Shown: positions 1-7,349, numbered from the stretch's first letter. The stretch is 10,723 bases of DNA from CAVPEV01 sp963703555 (GCA_963703555.1 CAVPEV010000051.1:1-10723), one strand, 5' to 3'. Translations and numbers: made by a program. The notes: a model not told the origin generated them from the letters alone.

Positions 1-1
1 T

Positions 2-649
2 GTGGGGCCCGACGTATTGCTGTCGACCGGCGCCATGGTGTTCGGCCTGTTCGTCGCCGCGATGACGACGGTGCGCCTGGTCGGGCCCCGTCTCATCGAC
101 CGGTACGGACGGGTCCGGGTGCTCGCCGCATCGGGCATCGTGTCCCTCATGGGGCTGCTGACGTTCGGGCTGGCTCCGACGCTGGGGCCGGCTGCCGTCG
201 GTGTCGTCGGATGGGGCTTCGGCGCTGCGCTCGCGGTGCCCATCGGGATCGCGGCCGCGTCGGACGACCCCGCCCTCGCCGCGCCGCGGGTCGGCGTGGT
301 CTCGGCGTTCTCGTCGACCGCATCGCTGGCGGCACCGCCACTGCTGGGGCTGGCGGTGGCCGGGCTCGGCGCGCAGCACGCCCTGTTGCTCATCTCGGTC
401 GCGATGGTGGCCAGCGCAGCCGTGTCGGGCCGGGTGCGCCGCGTGCCCCCGGCCACCGTCGGCGGATCGGCCGCGCCGGGCGCCGTGGCCGCGTCGGCCG
501 ACGGCGCGACCGGCACGGACGCAGTGCGGACGGCTGCCCCCGGCCCCCGGCTGGGGAGCGGGCACCGTGCGACGGGCCGGCGCCGGCGCCGCGCAGACCG
601 GCACGACCGCGACGGCCGTGGTTCGCTGGCCGCCGGGGTGCGCCGATGA
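2..649 (+). CDS. MFS transporter, C-terminal part (5' end outside window)
   Basis: The C-terminal portion of an MFS transporter is present; the frame is open to the left edge, so the true start lies outside. Counting from base 2, about five hydrophobic segments are visible (residues about 8-25, 40-58, 60-85, 98-120 and 124-140). Between the first two lies the cytoplasmic-loop motif RLIDRYGR, and SDDP follows the third. It is a close paralogue of the next gene: in the 46 residues starting at FGLFVAAM I count 28 identities by hand. Residues 141-215 form a hydrophilic tail rich in Ala, Pro, Gly and Arg, with a run of five arginines; the neighbour lacks it. The tail may be real or may reflect a frameshift near 540-560, since the third frame is also open there, to 686. 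Its stop overlaps the next start (ATGA, 646-649), suggesting translational coupling. The substrate is unknown. Confidence 0.8.
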   Translation: MGPDVLLSTGAMVFGLFVAAMTTVRLVGPRLIDRYGRVRVLAASGIVSLMGLLTFGLAPTLGPAAVGVVGWGFGAALAVPIGIAAASDDPALAAPRVGVVSAFSSTASLAAPPLLGLAVAGLGAQHALLLISVAMVASAAVSGRVRRVPPATVGGSAAPGAVAASADGATGTDAVRTAAPGPRLGSGHRATGRRRRRADRHDRDGRGSLAAGVRR

Positions 650-1944
650 CGGCCCGCCCGGAGACCCGCCGCACCAGGGCCGGTGACCCCGCGCGCCTCG
701 TCCGGGCGGCGTCCCTGGCGGTGTTCGTGGTCTTCGTGCTCAACGGAGTGAACTTCGCCAGCTGGGCGGCCCGGTTGCCGGCCGTCCGGGACGCCCTCCG
801 GCTCGACCCCGCCGGGATGGGTCTGCTCATGCTCGGGGCCGGGATCGGCTCGATCGTCGCCCTGCCACTGTCCGGGTCGGTGGTCATGCGGCTCGGCGCG
901 GCACGCACGGTGCTGGGGTTCGCCGCGGTCAACGTGCTCGGCTTCCTGCTCGCCGCCGGCGGCGTGGGGACCGGCAGTGTGCCGCTCACCGCGGCGGGCC
1001 TGGTCGCAGTAGGCGTCGGGACGGGCGTGTGGGATGCCTCGATGAACCTCGAGGGAGCCATGGTCGAGCAGCGACTCGGCCGGACCGTCATGCCGCGCTA
1101 CCACGCGGGGTTCTCCCTGGGCACGGTCGGGGCGGCGGGGCTCGCAGCACTGGCGGCGGGCGCCCGGGTACCGGTCGAGGTGCACATCCCGGTGGTCACC
1201 GTCGTCTCGCTGGTGTGCGTCGCGGGCGCGGTGAGGTTCTTCCTGCCGGCGGGTGCCGACCTGCACGACCCCCCGGCTGGGCCCGGGGTGCCGTCGTCAC
1301 GACGGGGGAGCTCGCTGGGCCGGACCCTGGGTGCCTGGCTGGAGCCGCGCACCGTGCTCATCGGGCTCGTCGTGCTCGCGGCAGGCCTGACGGAGGGCTC
1401 GGCCAACGACTGGCTGGCGCTCGCCGTGGTGGACGGCTTCCACGTCGGGCCGCAGCTCGGCGCACTGTCCTTCGCGCTCTTCGTGGCAGCGATGACCGCC
1501 ATGCGCCTGCTGGGCACGCGCCTGCTGGACCGGTTCGGCCGACTGCCGGTGCTGCGGGTGTCGGCGGTGCTGTCCCTGACCGGGCTGCTGGTGTTCTGCC
1601 TGGTCCCGGCAGACCTGCTCGGCGTGGCGCTGGCCGGGGCGGTGGTGTGGGGTCTGGGCGCCGCCCTCGGCTTCCCGGTGGGGATGAGCGCGGCGAGCGA
1701 CGACCCGCTGCACGCGGCGGCCCGGGTCAGCGTCGTCTCGACGATCGGCTACGTGGCCTTCCTGGCCGGCCCGCCGCTGCTGGGGATGCTGGCGCACGCG
1801 GTCGGCTACCGGCACGCGCTGCTCGCCGTGGCGGTGGCGGTGGCGGCGGGCTTGCTCGCCCTGCCGGCCACCGCTCCCCTGCCCGGGCCCGCCGCCGCAC
1901 CTGTGCAGCGGCCGGCGGCCGGGACCGGTCCGGACGTAGCCTGA
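646..1944 (+). CDS. MFS transporter, YbjJ-like, complete
   Basis: A complete 432-residue inner-membrane transporter of the major facilitator superfamily, a normal length for twelve membrane helices. Features resembling the E. coli YbjJ group: NGVNFASWAARLP (33-45) in the first helix region, the WDASMN segment (129-134), RYHAGFSLG (151-159), and GSANDWLAL (251-259) at the start of the C-terminal half. A hydrophilic central loop (about 204-230) separates two six-helix halves, and RLLDRFGR (292-299) is the A-like loop motif of the second half. ATG at 646 is chosen because it overlaps the upstream stop and starts just before a basic N-terminus; the frame stays open further upstream but that extension is low-complexity and overlaps the first transporter. 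No strong ribosome binding site is visible, so coupling is likely. murB follows after four bases. The substrate cannot be read from the sequence. Confidence 0.88.
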   Translation: MTARPETRRTRAGDPARLVRAASLAVFVVFVLNGVNFASWAARLPAVRDALRLDPAGMGLLMLGAGIGSIVALPLSGSVVMRLGAARTVLGFAAVNVLGFLLAAGGVGTGSVPLTAAGLVAVGVGTGVWDASMNLEGAMVEQRLGRTVMPRYHAGFSLGTVGAAGLAALAAGARVPVEVHIPVVTVVSLVCVAGAVRFFLPAGADLHDPPAGPGVPSSRRGSSLGRTLGAWLEPRTVLIGLVVLAAGLTEGSANDWLALAVVDGFHVGPQLGALSFALFVAAMTAMRLLGTRLLDRFGRLPVLRVSAVLSLTGLLVFCLVPADLLGVALAGAVVWGLGAALGFPVGMSAASDDPLHAAARVSVVSTIGYVAFLAGPPLLGMLAHAVGYRHALLAVAVAVAAGLLALPATAPLPGPAAAPVQRPAAGTGPDVA

Positions 1945-1948
1945 CCCG

Positions 1949-3034
1949 GTGACGAGCCCGCTCCCCGCACAGCCGCTCCTCGCCGGGCTGACCACGCTGC
2001 ACGTCGGCGGCCCGGCGGCCCGGACCGTGCAGACCGCCACCGAGGAGGAGCTGATCGCCACGGTGGCGGCGGCCGACGCGGCGGGGGAACCCGTCCTGGT
2101 GCTCGGCAGTGGCTCGAACATCCTGGTGGCAGACGCGGGCTTCCCCGGGATCGTGGTCCGGGACGCGCGCAGTGGCATCGACGTGCCGGACGTCTCGGCC
2201 TGCGCCGGGGTGACGATGACCGTGCCGGCCGGTACCCCGTGGGACGAGGTGGTCGGCTACACCGTGGCCGAGGAGCTCGCCGGCCTGGAGGCGCTGTCCG
2301 GCGTGCCGGGCTCGACGGGCGCCACCCCGGTGCAGAACGTCGGCGCATACGGGCAGGACGTCGCCGGCTCGGTGTCCATCGTGCGGACCTGGGACCGCGG
2401 GCTGTCCCGGGTGCGCAGCTTCGCCGTCGGGGAGCTGCGCTTCGGCTACCGCACCTCCCGGCTCAAGGAGTCGATGCGGGCCGGCGCGGACGGGCGGGTG
2501 TGGGGCCCGACACCGCGGTGGGTCGTGCTCGACGTGACGTTCCAGATGAAGCCGGGCTCGTTGTCCGCACCGATCCGCTACCCGCAGCTGGCCCGGGTGC
2601 TGGACGTCGCCGTCGGGACGCGGGTCCCCATCGGTGAGGTGCGCGCCGCCGTCCTCGCGCTGCGCGCCGGCAAGGGGATGCTGCTCGACCCGGCGGACCC
2701 GGACACCGCCAGCGCTGGCTCCTTCTTCACCAACCCGGTTCTGGACGCCGCAGCGGCCGCGGCGCTGCCGGCCGACGCCCCACGCTTCCCCGTGGACGGC
2801 GGCCGGGTGAAGACCAGCGCGGCGTGGCTGATCGAGCACGCGGGCTTCACCCGCGGCTACGGCCTGCCGGGCCCGGCGGCGCTGTCCACCAAGCACGTGC
2901 TGGCCCTGACCAACCGGGGCGGTGCCACCGCGGCCGACCTGCTCGTGCTGGCCCGTACCGTGCGCGACGGCGTGCAGGACCGGTTCGGCGTCCTCCTGGA
3001 GCCGGAGCCGGTACTCGTCGGCGTGCACCTGTGA
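1949..3034 (+). CDS. murB: UDP-N-acetylenolpyruvoylglucosamine reductase MurB
   Basis: This 361-residue cytoplasmic flavoenzyme reduces UDP-GlcNAc-enolpyruvate to UDP-MurNAc with NADPH, the second committed step of peptidoglycan precursor synthesis. The FAD domain shows LGSGSNILV (52-60) and SGVPGSTGATPVQNVGAYGQ (117-136). The FGYR element (165-168) matches the Tyr-Arg pair of E. coli MurB. SAGSFFTNP (255-263) supplies the proton-donating serine, Ser258. KTSAAWLIEHAGF (288-300) and LEPEP (350-354) complete the C-terminal substrate domain, including the acidic catalytic residue. The GTG at 1949 lies four bases after the transporter stop with no clear Shine-Dalgarno, which suggests coupling to the transporter; TTLHVGGPA follows at a normal distance. 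It is convergent with add, with only 32 bases between and no obvious terminator there. Identification is secure. Confidence 0.97.
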   Translation: MTSPLPAQPLLAGLTTLHVGGPAARTVQTATEEELIATVAAADAAGEPVLVLGSGSNILVADAGFPGIVVRDARSGIDVPDVSACAGVTMTVPAGTPWDEVVGYTVAEELAGLEALSGVPGSTGATPVQNVGAYGQDVAGSVSIVRTWDRGLSRVRSFAVGELRFGYRTSRLKESMRAGADGRVWGPTPRWVVLDVTFQMKPGSLSAPIRYPQLARVLDVAVGTRVPIGEVRAAVLALRAGKGMLLDPADPDTASAGSFFTNPVLDAAAAAALPADAPRFPVDGGRVKTSAAWLIEHAGFTRGYGLPGPAALSTKHVLALTNRGGATAADLLVLARTVRDGVQDRFGVLLEPEPVLVGVHL

Positions 3035-3066
3035 GGCGCAGCCGCGGGTCCTGACCGTCGGCCCGG

Positions 3067-4089
3067 TCACGCCGGGGCGGCGAGCCAGGCATCGATGCCG
3101 GCGAGCAGCCGCGCCCGGGTCGTCGCACCGGCTCGGCTCGCGCGGACCGACGACCGGGCCAGCTCGGCCAGCGCCGCATCGTCGAAGCCGTGGGCGCAAC
3201 GGGCGATCTCGTACTGCGCGGTGAGCCGGGCGTCGAAGAGCAGCGGGTCGTCGGCGCCGAGCGCCACCGTCGCTCCCGCCTCGACGAGCGCGCGCAGCGG
3301 CACCTGCGCCGCGTCGGGGTAGACCCCCAGCGACACGTTGGACGTGGGGCAGATCTCCAGGGCGATGGCCGCCTCGACCACCCGGGCCAGGACGGCCGGG
3401 TCCTCCACCGACCGCACGCCGTGGCCCAGCCGGTCGGGCTGCAGGTGGTCGAGCACGGCGTCGACGTGCGCCGGGCCCAGCAGCTCGCCGCCGTGCGGCA
3501 CGCTGGCCAGGCCGGCCCGTCGGGCGATCGCGAACGCCGGGCCGAACTCGGCGGTGTCGCCGCGCCGCTCGTCGTTGCTCAGCCCGAACCCGACGACCTC
3601 GCCCGGCCCGTCGCCGACGTGCCGGGCGGCCAGCCGGGCCAGTGTCCGCGCCTCCAGGGGGTGCCGGATGCGCGAGGCGGCGACGATCACGGCCACCTCG
3701 AGGCCGTGCCGGGCGCTCGCGGCGCGTGCCTCGTCGAGGATGATCTCCAGCGCCGGCGTGATGCCGCCCACGCCGGCGGCGTAGGAGGTGGGGTCGACCT
3801 GCAGCTCCAACCGGCCGGACCCCTCGGCGGCATCGTCGGCCGCGGCCTCGTCGACGACCCGGCGCAGGTCGGCCTCGTCGCGCACGGCGGCGCGGGCCGC
3901 GTCGTACAGCCGCTGGAACCGGAACCAGCCGCGCTCGTCGGCCGGCACCCGCAGGGCGTGCCCGTCCAGCAGGGCTGCGGGCAGCCGCAGCCCGTGGGTC
4001 AGCGCCATCTCGGCGAGGCTGGCCGGCCGCAGCGACCCGGTGAAGTGCAGGTGCAGGTGCGCCTTCGGTAGGGCCGCCAGGTCACGCAC
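3067..4089 (-). CDS. add: Adenosine deaminase family protein
   Basis: A 340-residue metal-dependent hydrolase of the adenosine deaminase family, which converts adenosine and deoxyadenosine to inosine forms in purine salvage. Zinc-site and catalytic residues are readable: His13 and His15 in HLHLHFTGS (11-19), His199 and Glu202 in PHGGE (198-202), His223 in RLGHG (220-224), the CPTSN signature (247-251), and Asp280-Asp281 in GADDPLLF (278-285). Most characterised enzymes have HxHLDG, where the Asp contacts the ribose 5'-hydroxyl; here it is HLHFTG, so that Asp is Thr17. I recall the same HFTG form in other actinobacterial homologues, so substrate preference could differ. The GTG start places the zinc motif at its usual N-terminal position. 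The start lies five bases after the aspC stop, so the two are very likely one transcript. Family assignment is secure; the exact substrate is less so. Confidence 0.9.
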   Translation of the reverse strand: MRDLAALPKAHLHLHFTGSLRPASLAEMALTHGLRLPAALLDGHALRVPADERGWFRFQRLYDAARAAVRDEADLRRVVDEAAADDAAEGSGRLELQVDPTSYAAGVGGITPALEIILDEARAASARHGLEVAVIVAASRIRHPLEARTLARLAARHVGDGPGEVVGFGLSNDERRGDTAEFGPAFAIARRAGLASVPHGGELLGPAHVDAVLDHLQPDRLGHGVRSVEDPAVLARVVEAAIALEICPTSNVSLGVYPDAAQVPLRALVEAGATVALGADDPLLFDARLTAQYEIARCAHGFDDAALAELARSSVRASRAGATTRARLLAGIDAWLAAPA

Positions 4090-4094
4090 GCCGG

Positions 4095-5312
4095 TCAGTG
4101 TGCCTCGGCCAACAGCTCCTGGACCCGCCGCACGCCCTCGACCAGGTCGTCGTCGCCGAGCGCATAGCTGAACCGCAGGTAGCCGCTGGGGCCGAACGCC
4201 TCACCGGGCACGACCGCGACCTCGACCTCGTCGAGGATGAGCGCCGCCAGCTCGGCCGACGTGGCCGGCGTCACGCCCCGGATGGTGCGTCCGAGCACCC
4301 CGGTCACGCACGGGTAGGCGTAGAAGGCGCCCTGCGGCACCGGGACCTGCACGCCGTCGATCGCGGACAGCATGGCGACCATGGTGCGTCGGCGCCGGTC
4401 GAACGCGTCGCGCATCCGGGCCACCGAGGACTGGTCCCCGGTGAGGGCGGCGAGCGCGGCCCGCTGGGACACGTTCGCGACGTTGGACGTCAGGTGGGAC
4501 TGCATGTTTGTGGCAGCCCGCACCACGTCCTTCGGTCCGGTCAGCCAGCCGACCCGCCAGCCGGTCATGGCGTAGGTCTTGGCCACACCGTTGAGCACGA
4601 TGGCGGTGCCGGCCAGCTCGGGGACGGCGGCCAGGACCGGGGTGGTGCGCACGCCGTCGTACGTGAGGTGGTCGTAGATCTCGTCGGTCACCACCCAGAT
4701 GCCGTGCTCGAGGGCCCACCGGGCGACGGCACCCACCTGGACGGCGGACAGCACGGCGCCGGTCGGGTTCGCAGGGGAGCACAGGAGCAGGGCCTTGGTG
4801 CGCGGCGTCCGGGCGGCCTCCAGCTGCTCGACGCTGACCTGGTAGCCGGCCTCGGGCCCGGCGAACACCGGGACCGGTACGCCGCCGGCCAGCCGCACGG
4901 CCTCCGGGTAGGTGGTCCAGTAGGGCGCGGGGAGGACCACCTCGTCGCCCGGGTCGAGGAGCGTGGCGAACGCCTCGTACACGGCCTGCTTGGCGCCGTT
5001 GGTGACGAGGACGTCGGTCGGCGAGACGGTGTAGCCGCCGTCGCGCAGAGCAGCGGCCGCGACCGCCTCCCGCAGCTCGGGCAGCCCGGCCGTCGGCGTG
5101 TAGTGGTGGTTGCGCGGGTCCCGGGCCGCCGTGACGGCGGCCTCGACGATGTGCTCGGGGGTCGGGAAGTCGGGCTCGCCGGCGCCGAACCCGATCACCG
5201 GCCGGCCGGCGGCGCGCAGCGCCTTGGCGCGCGCGTCGACGGCGAGGGTGGCCGACTCGGCGATGGCGCCGACCCGGATCGACACGCGTGGTCGTGCGGC
5301 CTGTGCGTTCAC
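4095..5312 (-). CDS. aspC: PLP-dependent aspartate aminotransferase (class I)
   Basis: A 405-residue fold-type I aminotransferase that moves an amino group between aspartate and 2-oxoglutarate, linking nitrogen metabolism to the TCA cycle. Visible motifs in order: GAGEPDFPTP (43-52), YTPTAGLPELR (71-81), TNGAKQAVYEA (104-114), APYW (129-132), SPANPTG (179-185), VTDEIYDHL (208-216), the Schiff-base lysine Lys245 in NGVAKTYAMTGWRVGW (241-256), PQGAFYAYP (326-334), and the carboxylate-binding Arg380 in LRFSY. Lys108 in NGAKQ fits the bacterial Thermus-type (subgroup 1-beta) aspartate aminotransferases. The GTG start has an AGGA Shine-Dalgarno about 8-11 bases upstream; the nearby ATG at 5320 is in another frame and meets a stop after three codons. 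It precedes add on the same strand. The pair next to secE is conserved in actinobacteria. A prephenate or other side activity cannot be excluded. Confidence 0.93.
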   Translation of the reverse strand: MNAQAARPRVSIRVGAIAESATLAVDARAKALRAAGRPVIGFGAGEPDFPTPEHIVEAAVTAARDPRNHHYTPTAGLPELREAVAAAALRDGGYTVSPTDVLVTNGAKQAVYEAFATLLDPGDEVVLPAPYWTTYPEAVRLAGGVPVPVFAGPEAGYQVSVEQLEAARTPRTKALLLCSPANPTGAVLSAVQVGAVARWALEHGIWVVTDEIYDHLTYDGVRTTPVLAAVPELAGTAIVLNGVAKTYAMTGWRVGWLTGPKDVVRAATNMQSHLTSNVANVSQRAALAALTGDQSSVARMRDAFDRRRRTMVAMLSAIDGVQVPVPQGAFYAYPCVTGVLGRTIRGVTPATSAELAALILDEVEVAVVPGEAFGPSGYLRFSYALGDDDLVEGVRRVQELLAEAH

Positions 5313-5545
5313 GGCGCCATCCTCGCAGAAGGTCCGTGGGTCGACGGAGGCTGGACGGGCCCGTCGACGGGCGGGTTCGCCGGCCTGGCACGGTCGCCGG
5401 CAACCGACGGCCGGGGGCAGGTTCGACCCGGTGGGGGCCGTCGCGTACAGTGGTGCCCCGGCGGTTGACGAACGCCATGATGAGCCATGCCCGGGGAAGG
5501 GTCGTCGAGCCCTTGCCTGCCTGGCTCGTCACGGTGGACCGCCGT
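5313..5545. other. Divergent intergenic region aspC / tRNA-Trp
   Basis: These 233 bases separate minus-strand aspC from plus-strand tRNA-Trp. I see no protein gene. The region holds the aspC ribosome binding site next to the gene, a perfect 14-base palindrome GCCCGTCGACGGGC (5359-5372) of unknown meaning, the TACAGT promoter candidate, and an isolated TTGACG (5465-5470) without a good -10 at the right distance. No convincing minus-strand promoter for aspC is visible. Confidence 0.5.
5422..5451 (+). promoter_or_regulatory. Putative promoter for tRNA-Trp - secE - nusG
   Basis: TACAGT (5446-5451) fits the actinobacterial -10 pattern TAnnnT and is followed by a start region near 5458. TTCGAC (5422-5427) lies 18 bases upstream as a weak -35. 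The same -10 hexamer with the same 18-base spacer occurs before rplJ in this window. It would give a leader of about 88 bases before the tRNA. This is inference from pattern only. Confidence 0.45.
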
Positions 5546-5618
5546 AGGGCAGTGGCGCAATTGGTAGCGCAGCGGTCTCCAAAACCGCAGGTTGCAGGTT
5601 CGAGTCCTGTCTGCCCTG
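5546..5618 (+). tRNA. trnW: tRNA-Trp (anticodon CCA)
   Basis: The 73-base cloverleaf is complete. The acceptor stem AGGGCAG (5546-5552) pairs with CTGCCCT (5611-5617), and 5618 is the discriminator G. The D arm is GCGC-AATTGGTA-GCGC. The anticodon stem GCGGT/ACCGC (5572-5576 with 5584-5588) closes loop CTCCAAA, with anticodon CCA at 5579-5581. The T arm is GCAGG-TTCGAGT-CCTGT with one G-U pair. The 3' CCA is not encoded and must be added by nucleotidyltransferase. A tRNA-Trp directly ahead of secE-nusG is a common actinobacterial arrangement, and it may be cut from a shared transcript. Confidence 0.97.
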
Positions 5619-5694
5619 CGTACGCGGTCATTCCCGTGGTCGCCGGCCGGCCCGCACCGGGACGGTAGTCATCATCAGACGGTAGGGGTCAGTC

Positions 5695-5970
5695 GTGAGC
5701 GAATCGGCACCGACGGCAGCACCCGGGGGGGCGGCGCGCGCCGACCGTCACGGGCCGCGCGGCGGTGAGGCCGAGCGCGGGCTGTTCGCCCGGATCGCGC
5801 TGTTCGTGCGGCAGGTGGTCGCCGAGCTGCGGAAGGTCGTCCGGCCCACCCGGTCGGAGCTGACCACGTACACGGGCGTCGTGCTGGTGTTCGTGGCCAT
5901 CGTGATGGCCTTCATCACGGGGGTCGACCTGCTCATCGGCAAGGCGACCCTCTGGATCTTCGGGTCCTGA
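5695..5970 (+). CDS. secE: Preprotein translocase subunit SecE
   Basis: A 91-residue inner-membrane subunit of the SecYEG translocon, which clamps and stabilises SecY during protein export. It has a hydrophilic, low-complexity N-terminus (1-28), an amphipathic helix (about 30-45), the family signature ELRKVVRPTRSEL (44-56), and one membrane span (about 58-80). This is the short single-span form typical of most bacteria. The GTG start is preceded by TAGGGG (5683-5688), six bases away. nusG follows after 56 bases, an order conserved across bacteria. It probably shares a transcript with the tRNA upstream, since I see no strong promoter in the 76-base gap. Confidence 0.96.
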   Translation: MSESAPTAAPGGAARADRHGPRGGEAERGLFARIALFVRQVVAELRKVVRPTRSELTTYTGVVLVFVAIVMAFITGVDLLIGKATLWIFGS

Positions 5971-5978
5971 CCCATCGC

Positions 5979-5999
5979 ACCACGGGCCACCATCGTGGT
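5979..5999 (+). repeat. Inverted repeat between secE and nusG
   Basis: ACCACG (5979-5984) and CGTGGT (5994-5999) form a 6-bp stem with a 9-base loop. It lies between the secE stop and the nusG Shine-Dalgarno. It has no T-tract and is short, so a processing or stability role is as likely as termination. Confidence 0.35.
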
Positions 6000-6026
6000 C
6001 CGCCCCGTTCGCAGGAGGAATCGCAC

Positions 6027-6818
6027 GTGTCTCAGGAGTCGCAACCGCCGCAGGCGGCCGAGGAGCTCGAGGACGTCCTGACGTCCGTCGGGGTCACCGA
6101 GGCGCCGTCCGGCGACCTGACCGTCGACGCCCGGGACGAGGTCGCAGCCGATGCCGGGCCGGCCGCCGACGCCGCCACGTCGGACGGCGGCGAGGTCGCG
6201 GCACCACAGATCGCCGAGGAGGAGCTGGACCCGCTGGCCGCATTCCGCGAGCGGCTGCGCACGCTGCCGGGCGACTGGTATGTCATCCACTCCTACGCCG
6301 GGTACGAGAACCGGGTGAAGACGAACCTGGAGAACCGGATCTCCAGCCTCAACATGGAGGACTACATCTTCCAGGTCGAGGTGCCCATGGAGGAGGTGAC
6401 GGAGATCAAGAACGCGCAGCGCAAGACCGTGCGCCGCGTGCGGATCCCCGGCTACGTCCTGGTCCGGATGGAGCTCACCGACGAGTCGTGGGGCGCGGTG
6501 CGCCACACCCCCGGCGTCACCGGCTTCGTCGGGCACACCCACCAGCCCGTGCCGCTGACCCTGTCGGAGGTCGAGTCCATGCTCGCCCCCGTCTTCGAGG
6601 GGAAGACCCCGACGAAGGCGGCTGCGCGCACCGCGCAGGAGATCACGGTCGACTTCACGGTCGGCGAGTCCGTCACCGTCATCGACGGCCCGTTCGAGAC
6701 GTTGCCCGCCACCATCTCCGAGATCAGCCCCGAGTCCGGCAAGCTCAAGGTGCTCGTCTCGATCTTCGGCCGGGAGACCCCGGTCGAGCTGTCGTTCAGC
6801 CAGGTCGCCAAGATCTGA
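6027..6818 (+). CDS. nusG: Transcription termination/antitermination factor NusG
   Basis: This 263-residue factor binds the RNA polymerase clamp, affects pausing and Rho-dependent termination, and can link polymerase to the ribosome. Residues 1-80 are an acidic Ala/Asp/Glu-rich extension, usual in actinobacteria and absent from E. coli NusG. The NGN domain starts at DWYVIHSYAGYENRVK (83-98), includes RRVRIPGYVLVRM (136-148) and TPGVTGFVG (161-169), and ends near 190. A linker (about 191-207) leads to the C-terminal KOW domain, with VGESVTVIDGPF (212-223) and a final SFSQVAKI. The GTG start at 6027 has a strong AGGAGG (6013-6018) eight bases upstream. It belongs with secE upstream and rplK downstream. 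Confidence 0.97.
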   Translation: MSQESQPPQAAEELEDVLTSVGVTEAPSGDLTVDARDEVAADAGPAADAATSDGGEVAAPQIAEEELDPLAAFRERLRTLPGDWYVIHSYAGYENRVKTNLENRISSLNMEDYIFQVEVPMEEVTEIKNAQRKTVRRVRIPGYVLVRMELTDESWGAVRHTPGVTGFVGHTHQPVPLTLSEVESMLAPVFEGKTPTKAAARTAQEITVDFTVGESVTVIDGPFETLPATISEISPESGKLKVLVSIFGRETPVELSFSQVAKI

Positions 6819-6882
6819 CGCCGGCCCCCGGGTGCGCCGCAGGGCTCACCTGCCCCACGAAGTTCACGCAGAAGGACCCGAC

Positions 6883-7314
6883 ATGCCCCCGAAGAAGAAG
6901 GTCACCGGCCTGATCAAGCTCCAGATCAAGGCCGGCGCCGCCACGCCCGCTCCGCCGATCGGTCCGGCGCTGGGTCAGCACGGTGTCAACATCATGGAGT
7001 TCTGCAAGGCCTACAACGCCGCCACGGAGTCCCAGCGCGGCGAGGTCGTGCCGGTGGAGATCACGGTCTACGAGGACCGGTCCTTCACCTTCGTGACCAA
7101 GACGCCGCCGGCCGCCGAGCTCATCAAGAAGGCGGCGGGCGTGGCGAAGGGGTCCCCGACCCCGCACACGACCAAGGTCGGCACGCTGAGCGCCGATCAG
7201 GTTCGCGAGATCGCGAGCACCAAGCTCGTCGACCTCAACGCCAACGACCTGGACGCCGCCGCGAAGATCATCGCGGGCACGGCCCGGTCGATGGGCATCC
7301 GCGTCGAGGGCTGA
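6883..7314 (+). CDS. rplK: 50S ribosomal protein L11
   Basis: This 143-residue protein, the family's usual length, binds the GTPase-associated region of 23S rRNA at the stalk base and is needed for stringent-factor sensing and factor-dependent GTP hydrolysis. The N-terminal domain shows LIKLQIKAGAATPAPPIGPA (10-29) followed by LGQHGVNIMEFCKAYN (30-45). The C-terminal rRNA-binding domain includes the TKTPPAAELIKKAAG region (72-86) and AAKIIAGTARSMGIRVEG at the end. The ATG at 6883 is preferred to an in-frame upstream start because AAGGA (6872-6876) sits six bases before it and the family begins MPPKKKV. It lies 64 bases after nusG and 85 before rplA. Confidence 0.98.
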   Translation: MPPKKKVTGLIKLQIKAGAATPAPPIGPALGQHGVNIMEFCKAYNAATESQRGEVVPVEITVYEDRSFTFVTKTPPAAELIKKAAGVAKGSPTPHTTKVGTLSADQVREIASTKLVDLNANDLDAAAKIIAGTARSMGIRVEG

Positions 7315-7349
7315 CACCCCCGTCCGGTACGGCACGCACCCGTGTGGCA

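Noticed and set aside
1727..3199. 490-codon minus-strand open frame across murB
   Set aside because: It is an antisense shadow typical of very GC-rich DNA. The translation is Arg/Gly/His-rich with no recognisable motif, while the plus strand is unmistakable murB.
5359..5372. GCCCGTCGACGGGC palindrome as a terminator or operator
   Set aside because: It is perfect but lies at no informative position, cannot form a hairpin with a proper loop, and such GC palindromes occur by chance in this composition.
4098..5468. 456-codon plus-strand open frame across aspC
   Set aside because: It is antisense to a well-supported aminotransferase and its translation has no domain features; again a high-GC artefact.
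5465..5493. TTGACG as a second -35 for tRNA-Trp
   Set aside because: No acceptable -10 lies 16-19 bases downstream (the sequence there is TGCCCG-like).
6819..6882. L1-binding autoregulatory site ahead of rplK
   Set aside because: Expected from other bacteria, but I could find only a 4-bp GGTG/CACC pairing and no recognisable L1 target.
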